Positions 40,076-49,017 of a stretch of DNA of 64,000 nt are shown piece after piece. A model generated the notes under the pieces. That model saw nothing but the letters and a program-made list of their open reading frames with translations. It was not told the origin of the DNA and did no database searches. Source of the DNA: Sphingomonas astaxanthinifaciens DSM 22298 (GTDB lineage: Bacteria > Pseudomonadota > Alphaproteobacteria > Sphingomonadales > Sphingomonadaceae); assembly GCF_000711715.1 (NCBI RefSeq), contig NZ_JONN01000001.1, forward strand, positions 1,488,001 to 1,552,000. Direction: 5' to 3'. Each line of letters opens with the position of its first letter. Position 1 is the stretch's first letter. Both the position numbers and the translations under genes were made by a program.

Positions 40076-40995
40076 GTGCCCCCCTCGGGCGCGGCGCGGT
40101 CCTCCTCTTCTTCACGATCATCACCCTCATCTGGGGGTCGACCTGGATCGTCATCCGCGACCAGCTCGGCGTGGTGCCCGCGCACTGGTCGGTCGCCTAT
40201 CGCTTCATCATCGCGGCCTCGGCGATGGCGGCCTTCACCCGCTGGCAGGGTGTGAGCCTGACGCTTCCGCCGGGCGCTTGGCGGATCGCGATGCTATTCG
40301 GCTTCTGCCAGTTCTGCGTCAATTTCAACGCGGTCTATCTGGCCGAGCATCACATCACGAGCGGGCTGGTCGCCTGCGTCTTCGCGCTGCTGCTGATCCC
40401 GAATTCCCTGCTCGCCTGGGCCTGGACCGGGCACCGGCCCAGCCGCAGCTTCATCCTCTCGGCGATCCCCGCGATCGGCGGGATCGCGCTGCTCTTCGTC
40501 AACGAGGTGCAAAGCGCGCGCGCGCCGCTGGGCGAGGCGGCGCTGGGGATCGGGCTGACCCTGCTGGGCGTGATGGGGGCGAGCGTGTCGAACGTGCTCC
40601 AGACCACCGAGCGCGCCAAGGCGGTGCCGCTGCCGACCATGCTGACCTGGGGAATGACCTTCGGCGCCATCTTCGACGCCGCCTTCGCGCTGATGGTCAG
40701 CGGGCCGCCGGTGATCGACCCCCGTCCCGGCTACTGGCTCGGCCTCGCCTATCTTGCCTTGTTCGCTTCGGCGCTGGCCTTCAGCCTCTACATGCCGATC
40801 ATCCGCACCATCGGCCCCGGCCGCGCCGCCTATTCAAGCGTCATCGTGCCGATTATCGCCATGGCGCTGTCGACCCTGTTCGAGGGCTATCGCTGGACCG
40901 GGCTGGCGATCGCCGGAGCGGTGCTGGCGATGGCCGGCATGATCTGGGCGCTGACCAGCCGCCACGAGGTTGTCCCCTCCCCGGCCGCGGACTAA
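40072..40995 (+). CDS. EamA/DMT-family transporter
   Basis: A 307-aa inner-membrane protein with about ten spans in two EamA repeats (LFFTIITLIWGSTWIVIRDQ, GIALLFVNEV; then LGVMGASVSNVLQTTERAKA and ALAFSLYMPIIRTIGPGRAA). Family members export amino acids or metabolites. The start is GTG 40072 overlapping the aldolase stop by 4 nt, which supports coupling and perhaps export of an amino acid linked to the aldolase reaction (inference). Confidence 0.88.
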   Translation: MSAPLGRGAVLLFFTIITLIWGSTWIVIRDQLGVVPAHWSVAYRFIIAASAMAAFTRWQGVSLTLPPGAWRIAMLFGFCQFCVNFNAVYLAEHHITSGLVACVFALLLIPNSLLAWAWTGHRPSRSFILSAIPAIGGIALLFVNEVQSARAPLGEAALGIGLTLLGVMGASVSNVLQTTERAKAVPLPTMLTWGMTFGAIFDAAFALMVSGPPVIDPRPGYWLGLAYLALFASALAFSLYMPIIRTIGPGRAAYSSVIVPIIAMALSTLFEGYRWTGLAIAGAVLAMAGMIWALTSRHEVVPSPAAD

Positions 40996-41005
40996 GCCAC
41001 CCGCC

Positions 41006-43603
41006 ATGTTCGATGCCCGTGACGCGTTTGCCGCGCCTGCCGCCCCTGCCCCGACCTTGCGCGAAGATTATCGGGCGCCCGACTGGCTGGTGCCCGACAT
41101 CGCGCTCGGCTTCGACCTCGATCCGGCCCGGACGGTGGTCCGGGCGCGTCTGTCGGTCACCCGCAACGGCGAGCATGACCGGCCGCTGCGGCTCGAGGGC
41201 GAAGAACTCGAGCTTCTCTCGCTGACGGTCGACGGTGAGCGCCGCGAGCCGGTGTTGGAGGACGGCCGGCTGGTGGTCGCGCTGGGCGGCGCTGAGGCCG
41301 TGGTCGAGACCGAGGTCGCGATTTGCCCGGAGAAGAACAGCCAGCTGATGGGGCTCTACGCCTCGGGCGGGATCCTCTGCACCCAGTGCGAGGCCGAGGG
41401 CTTCCGCCGGATCACCTATTTCCCCGACCGGCCCGACGTGCTCAGCCGCTACCGGGTCCGCCTGACCGCCGACAAGGCGCGCTATCCGGTGCTGCTCGCC
41501 AACGGCAATCCGGTCGAACAGGGCGAGGCCGGCGAGGGCCGCCACTTCGCCGTGTGGGAAGACCCCTTCCCCAAGCCCTGCTACCTGTTCGCGGTGGTCG
41601 CGGGCGACCTTGCCTGCAACGCCGACCGCTTCCGGACCATGAGCGGGCGCGAGGTCGCACTCGGCATCTGGGTGCGCGAGGCCGACCTCCCCAAGACCGC
41701 GCTCGCGATGCAGGCGCTCAAGGATTCGATGGCGTGGGACGAGCGGACCTACGGCCGCGAATATGACCTCGACCGGTTCAACATCGTCGCCGTCAGCGAT
41801 TTCAACTTCGGCGCGATGGAGAACAAGGGCCTCAACATCTTCAACACGCGCTACGTGCTGGCCGACCCCGAGACCGCGACCGACGCGGACATCGACGCGG
41901 TCGCCGCCGTGGTCGCGCACGAATATTTCCACAACTGGTCGGGCAATCGGGTCACCTGCCGCGACTGGTTCCAGCTCAGCCTCAAGGAAGGCCTGACGGT
42001 CTTCCGCGACCAGAGCTTCAGCGAGGACATGGGGAGCCCCGCGGTCCAGCGGATCGACCAGGTCCGCACCCTGCGCGCCGCGCAATTCCCCGAGGACGCC
42101 GGCCCGCTCGCGCACCCGATCCGGCCGGACTCCTATCTCGAGATCGCGAACTTCTACACCGCGACGGTCTACAACAAGGGCGCCGAAGTGATCCGGATGA
42201 TGCGGACGCTGCTCGGCCCCGAGCGCTATCGCAAGGGCACCGACCTCTATTTCCAGCGCCACGACGGACAGGCGGTGACCTGCGAGGACTTCGTCAAGGC
42301 GATGGAGGATGCGAGCGGGGTCGACTTGTCGCAGTTCCGCTTGTGGTACAGCCAGGCCGGCACCCCGACCGTCCGCGCCCGGCTCGACCAGAGCGGCGGG
42401 CGGACCGCGCTCCACCTCGACCAGTCGGTTCCCCCGACCCCGGGCCAGCCGGCCAAGCAGCCGATGGTCGTGCCCTTGAAGGTTGCACTGATCGGCGCGG
42501 CGAGCGGGCGCGAGATCTCTCCCGAGCGCCTGGTGGTGCTGCGCGAGGAACGGCAGGTCGAGCCCTTCGCCAACGTCACCGAACCCGCCTTCCTGTCGAT
42601 CAATCGCCAGTTCTCCGCGCCGGTGATCGTGGTCGCCGAGCGAAAGGCCGGCGAGATCGAGGCGCTGGCCGAAAGCGATACCGATGCCTTCGCGCGCTAC
42701 GAGGCGGGCCAGGAACTGATGCAGCGCGATCTCCTCGCCGCGATCGGCGGGGGCGAGCTTCGGACCGAGGCGGTGGTGACCGCGGTGGCCGCGACCTTGC
42801 GCAGCAATGCGCTCGATCCCGCCTTCAAGGCCGACGCCATCGCGCTGCCGGGCGAGAGCCTGCTGATCGAGAAGCTCGACGCCGCCGATCCGGCCCGGGT
42901 CCACACGGTGCGCGAAGCGATGCGGCGCGCGATCGGGGTCGGGCTCAAGGACGATCTTTCGCGCGCCTACATGGGCACCAGCCGCGCCGATCCGTCCAGC
43001 CTGTCGGGCGAGGCCAAGGGGCTGCGGCGCCTGCGCGGCGCGACGCTCGGCCTACTCGCCGCGGCCGATGCCGGGCTGGGCCGGACGCTGGCCGCGCGCC
43101 AATATGCGAGCGCCCGTACCATGACCGAGCGCCAGGCGGCGCTGATGGTGCTCGCGATGCTCGGCGGCGAGGAAGCCGAAGCCGCGCTGGCCGACTTCTA
43201 CGGGCGCTACGAGAGCGATCCCCTGGTCATCGACAAGTGGTTCGCGGTACAGGCCTCGGTTCCGGCCGAGGAAACGCTCGACCGGGTCGAGGTGCTCGGC
43301 CGCCATCCCGCCTTCACGCTTGCCAATCCGAACCGCCTGCGCGCGTTGGCGGGGAGCTTTGCCGGCACCCCGGCGGCCTTCCACCGTGCCGACGGGCGCG
43401 GCTACGACTGGCAGGCGGAGATCATCGTCGCCGCCGACAAGCTCAATCCGCAGACCGCGGCGCGGTTTGTCGCCCCGCTCGGGCGCTGGCGGAAGATCGA
43501 GCCGGGTCGGGCGGCGAAGATGCGCGCCGCGCTCGAGCGGATCCTGCGCGAGCCGGGGCTTAGCAAGGACGTGCTCGAGCTTGCGGGCAAGAGCCTCGGC
43601 TGA
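41006..43603 (+). CDS. pepN: aminopeptidase N (M1, PepN type)
   Basis: An 865-aa M1 zinc aminopeptidase of the E. coli PepN subfamily. The exopeptidase motif GAMENKGLN starts at residue 269 and the zinc site HEYFHNWSGNRVTCRDWF at residue 305, with the third ligand Glu in LSLKEGLTVFRDQSFS. CTQCEAEGFRRITYFPDRPD is the PepN-specific block, followed by an Ig-like domain and a helical C-terminal bowl. It removes N-terminal residues from peptides in the cytosol. The ATG at 41006 lies 11 nt after the transporter stop. Confidence 0.95.
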   Translation: MFDARDAFAAPAAPAPTLREDYRAPDWLVPDIALGFDLDPARTVVRARLSVTRNGEHDRPLRLEGEELELLSLTVDGERREPVLEDGRLVVALGGAEAVVETEVAICPEKNSQLMGLYASGGILCTQCEAEGFRRITYFPDRPDVLSRYRVRLTADKARYPVLLANGNPVEQGEAGEGRHFAVWEDPFPKPCYLFAVVAGDLACNADRFRTMSGREVALGIWVREADLPKTALAMQALKDSMAWDERTYGREYDLDRFNIVAVSDFNFGAMENKGLNIFNTRYVLADPETATDADIDAVAAVVAHEYFHNWSGNRVTCRDWFQLSLKEGLTVFRDQSFSEDMGSPAVQRIDQVRTLRAAQFPEDAGPLAHPIRPDSYLEIANFYTATVYNKGAEVIRMMRTLLGPERYRKGTDLYFQRHDGQAVTCEDFVKAMEDASGVDLSQFRLWYSQAGTPTVRARLDQSGGRTALHLDQSVPPTPGQPAKQPMVVPLKVALIGAASGREISPERLVVLREERQVEPFANVTEPAFLSINRQFSAPVIVVAERKAGEIEALAESDTDAFARYEAGQELMQRDLLAAIGGGELRTEAVVTAVAATLRSNALDPAFKADAIALPGESLLIEKLDAADPARVHTVREAMRRAIGVGLKDDLSRAYMGTSRADPSSLSGEAKGLRRLRGATLGLLAAADAGLGRTLAARQYASARTMTERQAALMVLAMLGGEEAEAALADFYGRYESDPLVIDKWFAVQASVPAEETLDRVEVLGRHPAFTLANPNRLRALAGSFAGTPAAFHRADGRGYDWQAEIIVAADKLNPQTAARFVAPLGRWRKIEPGRAAKMRAALERILREPGLSKDVLELAGKSLG

Positions 43604-43606
43604 GGC

Positions 43607-44176
43607 TTAGCCGCCGATCCAGGCGGCGACCTGCCGAGCGACGTCGTTGGCGGCCTGGTTGATCGCCGGCCCGACCGTCCGGGCGGTGCCGTCGGCCGGG
43701 ACCGAGGCGGTGAAGCGGCGGGTCTGGACGGTCGCGCCGCGCGCCGCGGTGGCGTCATAGGTGACGATCACCTGGCCGGTGGCGGTGTCGTAGCCGAAGC
43801 GCTCGAGCACGCCCGAGACGCGGGTTCCGGGGTCGATCCCGGTCTGGCGCGGATCGACCACGACGCGGTTGGTGGTCCGCTTGACCGTCTCGCTGACCAG
43901 CTGCTGGAACAGCCGGTCGGGGGTCTCGAGATACTGGAGGTCCTTGACGTAGGTGACCTGGCCCGAGCCCTCGAGCACGGGCACGCGGACCTGGCGGATC
44001 TCCTTGCCGGTCACCGGAAGCTCGATCGTCACGGCCTGGCCGGCCGCGGCGGTGCGGTCGATCGCCGCCTCGGCCGCGCTGGGCGTGAGGGTCAGGAGGG
44101 TCGGCGGGACCTTGCCGCCGCCGAAGCAGCCGGCGAGGGCGAGCGCGGCGAAAGCGGGAAGCAGGTGAACGCGCAT
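43607..44176 (-). CDS. ABC-type transport auxiliary lipoprotein (PqiC-like) of the Mla operon
   Basis: A 189-aa lipoprotein: MRVHLLPAFAALALAGCFGG with lipobox ALAGC, then KVPPTLLTLTP and a PqiC/ABC-auxiliary domain (VRVPVLEGSGQVTYVKDLQY, RLFQQLVSETVKRTTNRVVV). It is likely anchored in the outer membrane, where it would receive or pass lipid to the MlaD ring. The ATG overlaps the mlaD stop as TGATG. It stands where gammaproteobacterial operons carry MlaC/MlaB. Confidence 0.87.
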   Translation of the reverse strand: MRVHLLPAFAALALAGCFGGGKVPPTLLTLTPSAAEAAIDRTAAAGQAVTIELPVTGKEIRQVRVPVLEGSGQVTYVKDLQYLETPDRLFQQLVSETVKRTTNRVVVDPRQTGIDPGTRVSGVLERFGYDTATGQVIVTYDATAARGATVQTRRFTASVPADGTARTVGPAINQAANDVARQVAAWIGG

Positions 44177-45129
44177 CAGCGGGACTTTCCGGGCTTGTGG
44201 TCGGGGAGCTTGGGTGCGCCGAGGACGCCGCCCACCCCGCCCTGTTCGAGGCGGCTGGAGACACCCTCGAGGCTGGTCGTCAGGTCGCGCAGGTCGCGGA
44301 CCAGACGATTGACCTCGGGCAGCGTCGACTTGGAGAAATTCTGCACGCCGGGCCGCGCATCGGCGACGAGCGTGTCGATGTTGGCCGAGGTCTGGCGCAA
44401 CGATTCGAGCGTCTTGCGGAGGTCCGCCGCGGCCGGCTGGACGTCGCGCTGGACGACGGTGTTGCTGCTGTTGGCGAGCTTGGCGACCTCGTCCGCGGCA
44501 CGGGCGGCGTTACGCGCGGCGACCCGCGCCTCGGCCAGCGTGTCGCCCATCTCGGGCGCGCGGTCGGCGAGCACCTTCGAGGTCTTGTCGATATTTTCGA
44601 GGATGTCCGAGATCGCATTCTGGTTGCGGTCGCTGAGCAGCTCGGTGAGCCGCTCGGTCAGGCGCTGGATGCGCTCGAGCAGTTCCGGCGCCGAATTGAG
44701 GAGCGCGCCGAGGCCGCCGGCCGAACTCGGGATGACCGGGCAGCCCTGCGGACCGACCTGGTCGAGCGGCTTGGCGCCCTTGACCGCACCGTCGAGCTGG
44801 ATCTCGCTGACGCCGGTGAAGCCGACGCCCTTGATCTGGGCATTGGTGCCCTGGAGCACCGGCGTGTCCTCCTCGACCTCGATCCGCACCCAGACGAATT
44901 CGGGGCGGTCGGGGAGCAGCCGGATCTTGGTGATCTGGCCGACCGGAACGCCCGAAAAGCTGACGCTTGAGCCGGTGTTGAGACCGCCGACGCCCTGGCT
45001 GAAATAGATGTCGAAGCACTTGCGCTTCTCGGTGTTGAGCCCCGCGATCCACACCGCGAAGAACAGCAGGCCCACCAGCAGGGCCAGGACGACGGTGCCG
45101 ACGAGCACCTGGTTGGATCGGGTTTCCAT
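44176..45129 (-). CDS. mlaD: MCE-domain protein MlaD
   Basis: A 317-aa protein with one N-terminal membrane span (LVGTVVLALLVGLLFFAVW) and an MCE domain (CFDIYFSQGVGGLNTGSSVS, FSGVPVGQITKIRLLPDRPE, VGFTGVSEIQLDGAVKG). A long helical C-terminus (about residues 150-300, ELLERIQRLTERLTELLSD and repeats) could form a coiled-coil needle or barrel, longer than in E. coli MlaD. It forms the hexameric ring of the phospholipid transporter in the periplasm. Confidence 0.92.
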   Translation of the reverse strand: METRSNQVLVGTVVLALLVGLLFFAVWIAGLNTEKRKCFDIYFSQGVGGLNTGSSVSFSGVPVGQITKIRLLPDRPEFVWVRIEVEEDTPVLQGTNAQIKGVGFTGVSEIQLDGAVKGAKPLDQVGPQGCPVIPSSAGGLGALLNSAPELLERIQRLTERLTELLSDRNQNAISDILENIDKTSKVLADRAPEMGDTLAEARVAARNAARAADEVAKLANSSNTVVQRDVQPAAADLRKTLESLRQTSANIDTLVADARPGVQNFSKSTLPEVNRLVRDLRDLTTSLEGVSSRLEQGGVGGVLGAPKLPDHKPGKSR

Positions 45130-45138
45130 GTCTTCTCG

Positions 45139-45948
45139 CTACGCCGCCGCCGCGCGGCCGCGCGGTCCGTTGAAATATTCTTGGATCCAAGGGTGATCGA
45201 GCTCGAGCAGCCGGTCGATCGTGTCGACCGCGATCACCTTGTGGTCGGCCAGCACCGCGACCCGGTCGCAGATGGCGTAAAGGCTGTCGAGGTCGTGAGT
45301 AATGAGGAAGACGGTGAGGTCGAGCCGCTTCTGGAGGCCGAGGATGAGCTGGTCGAACGCCTGCGCGCCGATCGGGTCGAGGCCCGCGGTGGGCTCGTCG
45401 AGGAACAGCAGTTCGGGGTCGAGCGCGAGGGCACGGGCAAGGCCGGCGCGCTTGCGCATGCCGCCGCTCAGTTCGCTCGGATATTTGGCGCCGGCATTGT
45501 CGGGCAGGCCCGACATGGCGATCTTATAGCCCGCGATCTCGTCGAGCAGCGCGCCCTTGATGAAGGGGAAATATTCGCGGATCGGGACCTGAACGTTCTC
45601 GGCCACGGTCAGGGTCGAGAAGAGCGCGCCGTTCTGGAACAGGATGCCCCAGCGGCGGCGGATGTTCTTGGCCTCGTCCTCGGGCCGGTCGATCATGTTC
45701 TCGCCGAGCACTTCGATCTCGCCAGCGGTCGGGCGCTGGAGCCCGATGATCGAACGCATCAGCACCGACTTGCCGGTGCCCGAGCCCCCGACCACGCCGA
45801 TGATCTCGCCGCGGCGGACGTCGAGGTCGAGATCCTGGTGGACGATCTGGTCGCCGAACCGGTTCTCGAGGCCGCGGACGCGGATGATCGGCTCCTCGAC
45901 GTCGGGCAGCGTCGGGCTCGAACGGGCGGGGGTGACGAACTCGGCCAC
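45139..45948 (-). CDS. mlaF: phospholipid ABC transporter ATP-binding protein MlaF
   Basis: A 269-aa ATPase: Walker A GGSGTGKSVLMRSI, Q-loop ILFQNGALFSTLTVAENV (the Mla-type GALF motif), signature ELSGGMRKRAGLARALALDP, Walker B LLFLDEPTAGLDP and THDLDSLYAICDRVAVL. It drives lipid transport by MlaE/MlaD. The start is GTG 45948, sharing one base with the TAG of mlaE (TAGTG). Confidence 0.93.
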   Translation of the reverse strand: MAEFVTPARSSPTLPDVEEPIIRVRGLENRFGDQIVHQDLDLDVRRGEIIGVVGGSGTGKSVLMRSIIGLQRPTAGEIEVLGENMIDRPEDEAKNIRRRWGILFQNGALFSTLTVAENVQVPIREYFPFIKGALLDEIAGYKIAMSGLPDNAGAKYPSELSGGMRKRAGLARALALDPELLFLDEPTAGLDPIGAQAFDQLILGLQKRLDLTVFLITHDLDSLYAICDRVAVLADHKVIAVDTIDRLLELDHPWIQEYFNGPRGRAAAA

Positions 45949-47033
45949 TAGAGCCAGCCGATCGAGCTGAAGAAGACCGCGAACACCGCGTCGAGCACAA
46001 TCACGAGAAAGATCGACTGGACCACTGCGGCGGTGGTCTTGAGGCCGACCTGCTCGCTGTCATTGGCGACGAGCATTCCCTGGAAGCAGCCGGCAAGCGC
46101 GATGATGAAGCCGAATACCGGCGCCTTGATCAGCCCGACCCACAGGTCGCTTGCGGGCACGACTTCGGCCATGCGCTGGATGTAGGTGAGCGGCGGGATG
46201 CCGAGCCCGAGCCAGCAGAAGATGCCGCCGCCGATGATCGCGGTCAGCATCGCCCAGAAGGCGAGCAGGGGCATGGTGACGATCGCCGCGAAGACCCGGG
46301 GCACGACCAGCGCCTCGATCGGCGACACGCCGATGGTCCGCATCGCGTCCACTTCCTCGGTGATCTTCATCGTTCCGATCTGCGCCGCGAAGGCCGAGCC
46401 CGAGCGGCCCGCGACCATGATCGCGGTCATCAGCGGTCCCAGTTCGCGCACGGTGATCCGGCCGATAAGGTTAATCGTATAGACCTCGGCGCCGAACTGC
46501 TGGAGCTGGACCGCGCCCTGCTGGCCGACGACGATGCCGATGAGGAAGCTCATCAGCCCGATGATTCCAAGCGCGCGAACGCCGACCACGTCGAACTGCT
46601 GGACGACCGCATTGAAGCGGAAGCGCTTGGGCCGCGAGATGACCGAGGCGAAGCCCATCAGGGTCGCGCCGAAGAAGCCGAGCAGGCCGACGAAGGTCTG
46701 CCCGAACTGGATGGCCCATTCACCAAGCTCGCCGACTGCGCCAATCTTCTTTGGCGGCACGATCTCGTTGGGCCGGTCGGCCTCGGCCACCTGGTCGAGG
46801 AGCTTGCCGACCTCGCTCGACGCGCCGACCAGCTTGGCGCCCCGGTCGCGCACGGTGCGGTGGACCATCCACGCGCCGACCGTGTCGATCCGCTCGACGC
46901 TGGAGAGGTCGATGGTCAGGGGATCGGGCAAGGCGTCGATGTCGCGCTGGGTCGAACCGACGCGCGCGATGGTGAGCGCCCCGCTGGGCGCGAAGACATG
47001 ATTGTCCGTCTCGTTCAACGCCGCAGAAGCCAT
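45948..47033 (-). CDS. mlaE: MlaE permease with fused N-terminal STAS domain
   Basis: A 361-aa protein. Residues about 15-105 are a STAS-like domain (LTIDLSSVERIDTVGAWMVH), doing the job of a separate MlaB. Residues 120-361 are the MlaE permease with LMSFLIGIVVGQQGAVQLQQ, GRSGSAFAAQIGTMKITEEV and PRVFAAIVTMPLLAFWAM. It opens the mlaE-mlaF-mlaD-lipoprotein operon, which maintains outer-membrane lipid asymmetry. It is divergent from the CDP-alcohol transferase gene with a 104-nt gap. Confidence 0.93.
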   Translation of the reverse strand: MASAALNETDNHVFAPSGALTIARVGSTQRDIDALPDPLTIDLSSVERIDTVGAWMVHRTVRDRGAKLVGASSEVGKLLDQVAEADRPNEIVPPKKIGAVGELGEWAIQFGQTFVGLLGFFGATLMGFASVISRPKRFRFNAVVQQFDVVGVRALGIIGLMSFLIGIVVGQQGAVQLQQFGAEVYTINLIGRITVRELGPLMTAIMVAGRSGSAFAAQIGTMKITEEVDAMRTIGVSPIEALVVPRVFAAIVTMPLLAFWAMLTAIIGGGIFCWLGLGIPPLTYIQRMAEVVPASDLWVGLIKAPVFGFIIALAGCFQGMLVANDSEQVGLKTTAAVVQSIFLVIVLDAVFAVFFSSIGWL

Positions 47034-47137
47034 CCTGAAGGCGACATGCCCGCAAAGGGCGCAATCGGCAAGCGCAAGCCCTGTCGCACCATCTGCCTTG
47101 CTATTGCCAAGCTTTGCCGCTTTTCGGCTGTCCCATC

Positions 47138-48238
47138 ATGGCCGAGACGATCCCCGCCCCCATCCAGTTCCTTGCCATCGGCGATCCGCCGGTGCGCCTG
47201 TTCGGTCGCACCGCCCGCGCCCGCGCCGAGCAGGTTGCCGCCAAGGCCGGCCTTGCCACCGGTGAAGCCGAGGACCTGTCGCGCCCCCGAATCCTCGCCG
47301 ACATGGCGTTCGCCTGGGACCCGGCGTGGCTGGCCGAGCTCAGGAACCGGCCCGACACCGCGCTGATGCTCGACGGCCGGCCGGTGCTGGTCCACCTCGC
47401 CGCCGGGCGGCCCGCCGACACCGATCCCGCGAGCCTCGCCCAGCTCGACGCGCGCACCGCGAGCCTCAGCTATTTCGAGCTGCGCAAGCGCGAGCGGCCG
47501 TTCGTCATGCCGCTCGACCCCGCCGACCCGCTGCCGGTCGAGCGCGCGCTCTACGACGCCTCCTACAAGGGCGTGACCGATATCCTCACCCTCTATCTGT
47601 GGCGCCGGCCGGCCTTCTGGCTGACCCGCTGGGCGGCGCAGGCGGGCATGAGCCCCAACCAGGTCACGCTGATCGGCTTCGTCTTCTGCCTCGCCGCCTT
47701 CTGGCTCTATTGGAACGGCCATTACTGGAGCGGGATCGCGGTCGGCTTCGTCTTCATGGTGCTCGATACGGTCGACGGGAAGCTCGCCCGCACCACCGGC
47801 CAGTCGAGCAAGTGGGGCGACGTCTTCGACCACGGCATCGACCTCGTCCATCCGCCCTTCTGGTGGTGGGCCTGGCTGCACGGGCTCGGCGCCGCCGGGC
47901 ACCAGTTGGAGGAAGTCTACAAGGGCGGTCTGCTCGCGGTGATCGTCGGCACCTATGTCGTGGGGCGCCTGATCGAAGGCATCTTCAAGTGGCGCTTCGG
48001 GATGCACATCCACGTCTGGCGGCGGATCGACAGCCGCTTCCGCCTGATCACGGCCAGGCGCAATCCCAACATGGTCATTCTCGTCGCCTGCCTCGTCATC
48101 GGCCGTCCCGACCTCGGGATCGAGCTGGTCGCCTTGTGGTCGGTGCTAAGCCTGATCTTCCACGCGGTCCGCCTGGCGCAGGCCGAGGGCGTGGCGGCGC
48201 GCGGCCGTAGAATCGTCAGCTGGCTCGACGCGGGGTGA
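47138..48238 (+). CDS. CDP-alcohol phosphatidyltransferase-family membrane enzyme with extra N-terminal domain
   Basis: A 366-aa protein. The catalytic motif D-G-x2-A-R-x8-G-x3-D-x3-D is complete in DTVDGKLARTTGQSSKWGDV and the following FDHGID. Five or six membrane spans surround it. About 145 N-terminal residues (LRNRPDTALMLDGRPVLVHL region) form a soluble alpha/beta domain reminiscent of a reduced nucleotidyltransferase-like domain. Such enzymes transfer a phospho-alcohol from a CDP-linked donor. The ATG at 47138 is chosen to fit the alpha/beta start. Its stop overlaps the next gene by 4 nt, giving a coupled trio. Confidence 0.85.
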   Translation: MAETIPAPIQFLAIGDPPVRLFGRTARARAEQVAAKAGLATGEAEDLSRPRILADMAFAWDPAWLAELRNRPDTALMLDGRPVLVHLAAGRPADTDPASLAQLDARTASLSYFELRKRERPFVMPLDPADPLPVERALYDASYKGVTDILTLYLWRRPAFWLTRWAAQAGMSPNQVTLIGFVFCLAAFWLYWNGHYWSGIAVGFVFMVLDTVDGKLARTTGQSSKWGDVFDHGIDLVHPPFWWWAWLHGLGAAGHQLEEVYKGGLLAVIVGTYVVGRLIEGIFKWRFGMHIHVWRRIDSRFRLITARRNPNMVILVACLVIGRPDLGIELVALWSVLSLIFHAVRLAQAEGVAARGRRIVSWLDAG

Positions 48239-49017
48239 GCGCCGACAAGCCCAGGCAAGGCTGGACCGCGCTGCTGCTTGCGGGCTCGCGCCCCAATGAC
48301 CCGCTGGCGCTCAGCCTCGGCACCGACCTCAAGCCGCTGCTTCCGCTGGCCGGCGAGCCGATGCTGTTGCGACCCTTGCGGGCCCTGCTCGCGGTGCCCG
48401 AGGTGGCGGCGGTCCGGGTGCTGACGCAGCAGCCCGAGCGAATCGCCGCGGTGCTTCCCGACGACCCGCGAATCGCGGTCGAGACCTCGGACTCGACCAT
48501 CGCCGCGACCCTGCTTCGCCTCTGCGACGATCCGGCGACCCGCTTCCCCTTGCTGGTGACCACCGCCGACCACGCGCTTCTGACGCCCGCGATGGTCGAG
48601 GAATTCCTGGCCGGGGCGACGGGCAGCGATGTCGCGGTCGGGGTGGTCAGCCGGACGGCGATGCTGCGCCGCTTTCCCGATGCCCAGCGGACCTGGCTGC
48701 GGTTCGGGGCCGAGCGCTACAGCGGGGCCAACCTCTTCGCGCTGGCGACCCCGGCGGCCCGCGCGGGGGTCGAACGGTGGCGAGCGATCGAGCAGGATCG
48801 CAAGAAGGGCTGGCGGGTGCTCCTCCAGCTCGGCCTGCCCTTGTTCCTCGGCGCGGTGCTGCGCCTCAGCGACATCCACCAAACCGCGCGCGGGCTCGGC
48901 CGCCGCCTGGGGGTTGCGCTGAAGGCAGTGGTGTTGAGCGATCCCACCGCCGCGATCGACGTCGACAAGCCCGCCGATCACCTGCTGGTCAGCGCGATCA
49001 TCGAGGGGCGCGCCTGA
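48235..49017 (+). CDS. NTP-transferase-family nucleotidyltransferase
   Basis: A 260-aa Rossmann-like protein. ALLLAGSRPNDPLALSLGTD and LKPLLPLAGEPMLLRPLRAL match the LAG-x(n)-K-P-L-x-G-PML nucleotide-binding start of sugar or alcohol phosphate nucleotidyltransferases, although the Gly-rich G-x-G-TR of the classical group is changed. FPLLVTTADHALLTPAMVEE carries the metal-binding Asp. In this position it could make the CDP-alcohol used by the preceding enzyme. It starts at GTG 48235, overlapping that gene by 4 nt, and its stop overlaps the HAD gene. Confidence 0.82.
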   Translation: MSADKPRQGWTALLLAGSRPNDPLALSLGTDLKPLLPLAGEPMLLRPLRALLAVPEVAAVRVLTQQPERIAAVLPDDPRIAVETSDSTIAATLLRLCDDPATRFPLLVTTADHALLTPAMVEEFLAGATGSDVAVGVVSRTAMLRRFPDAQRTWLRFGAERYSGANLFALATPAARAGVERWRAIEQDRKKGWRVLLQLGLPLFLGAVLRLSDIHQTARGLGRRLGVALKAVVLSDPTAAIDVDKPADHLLVSAIIEGRA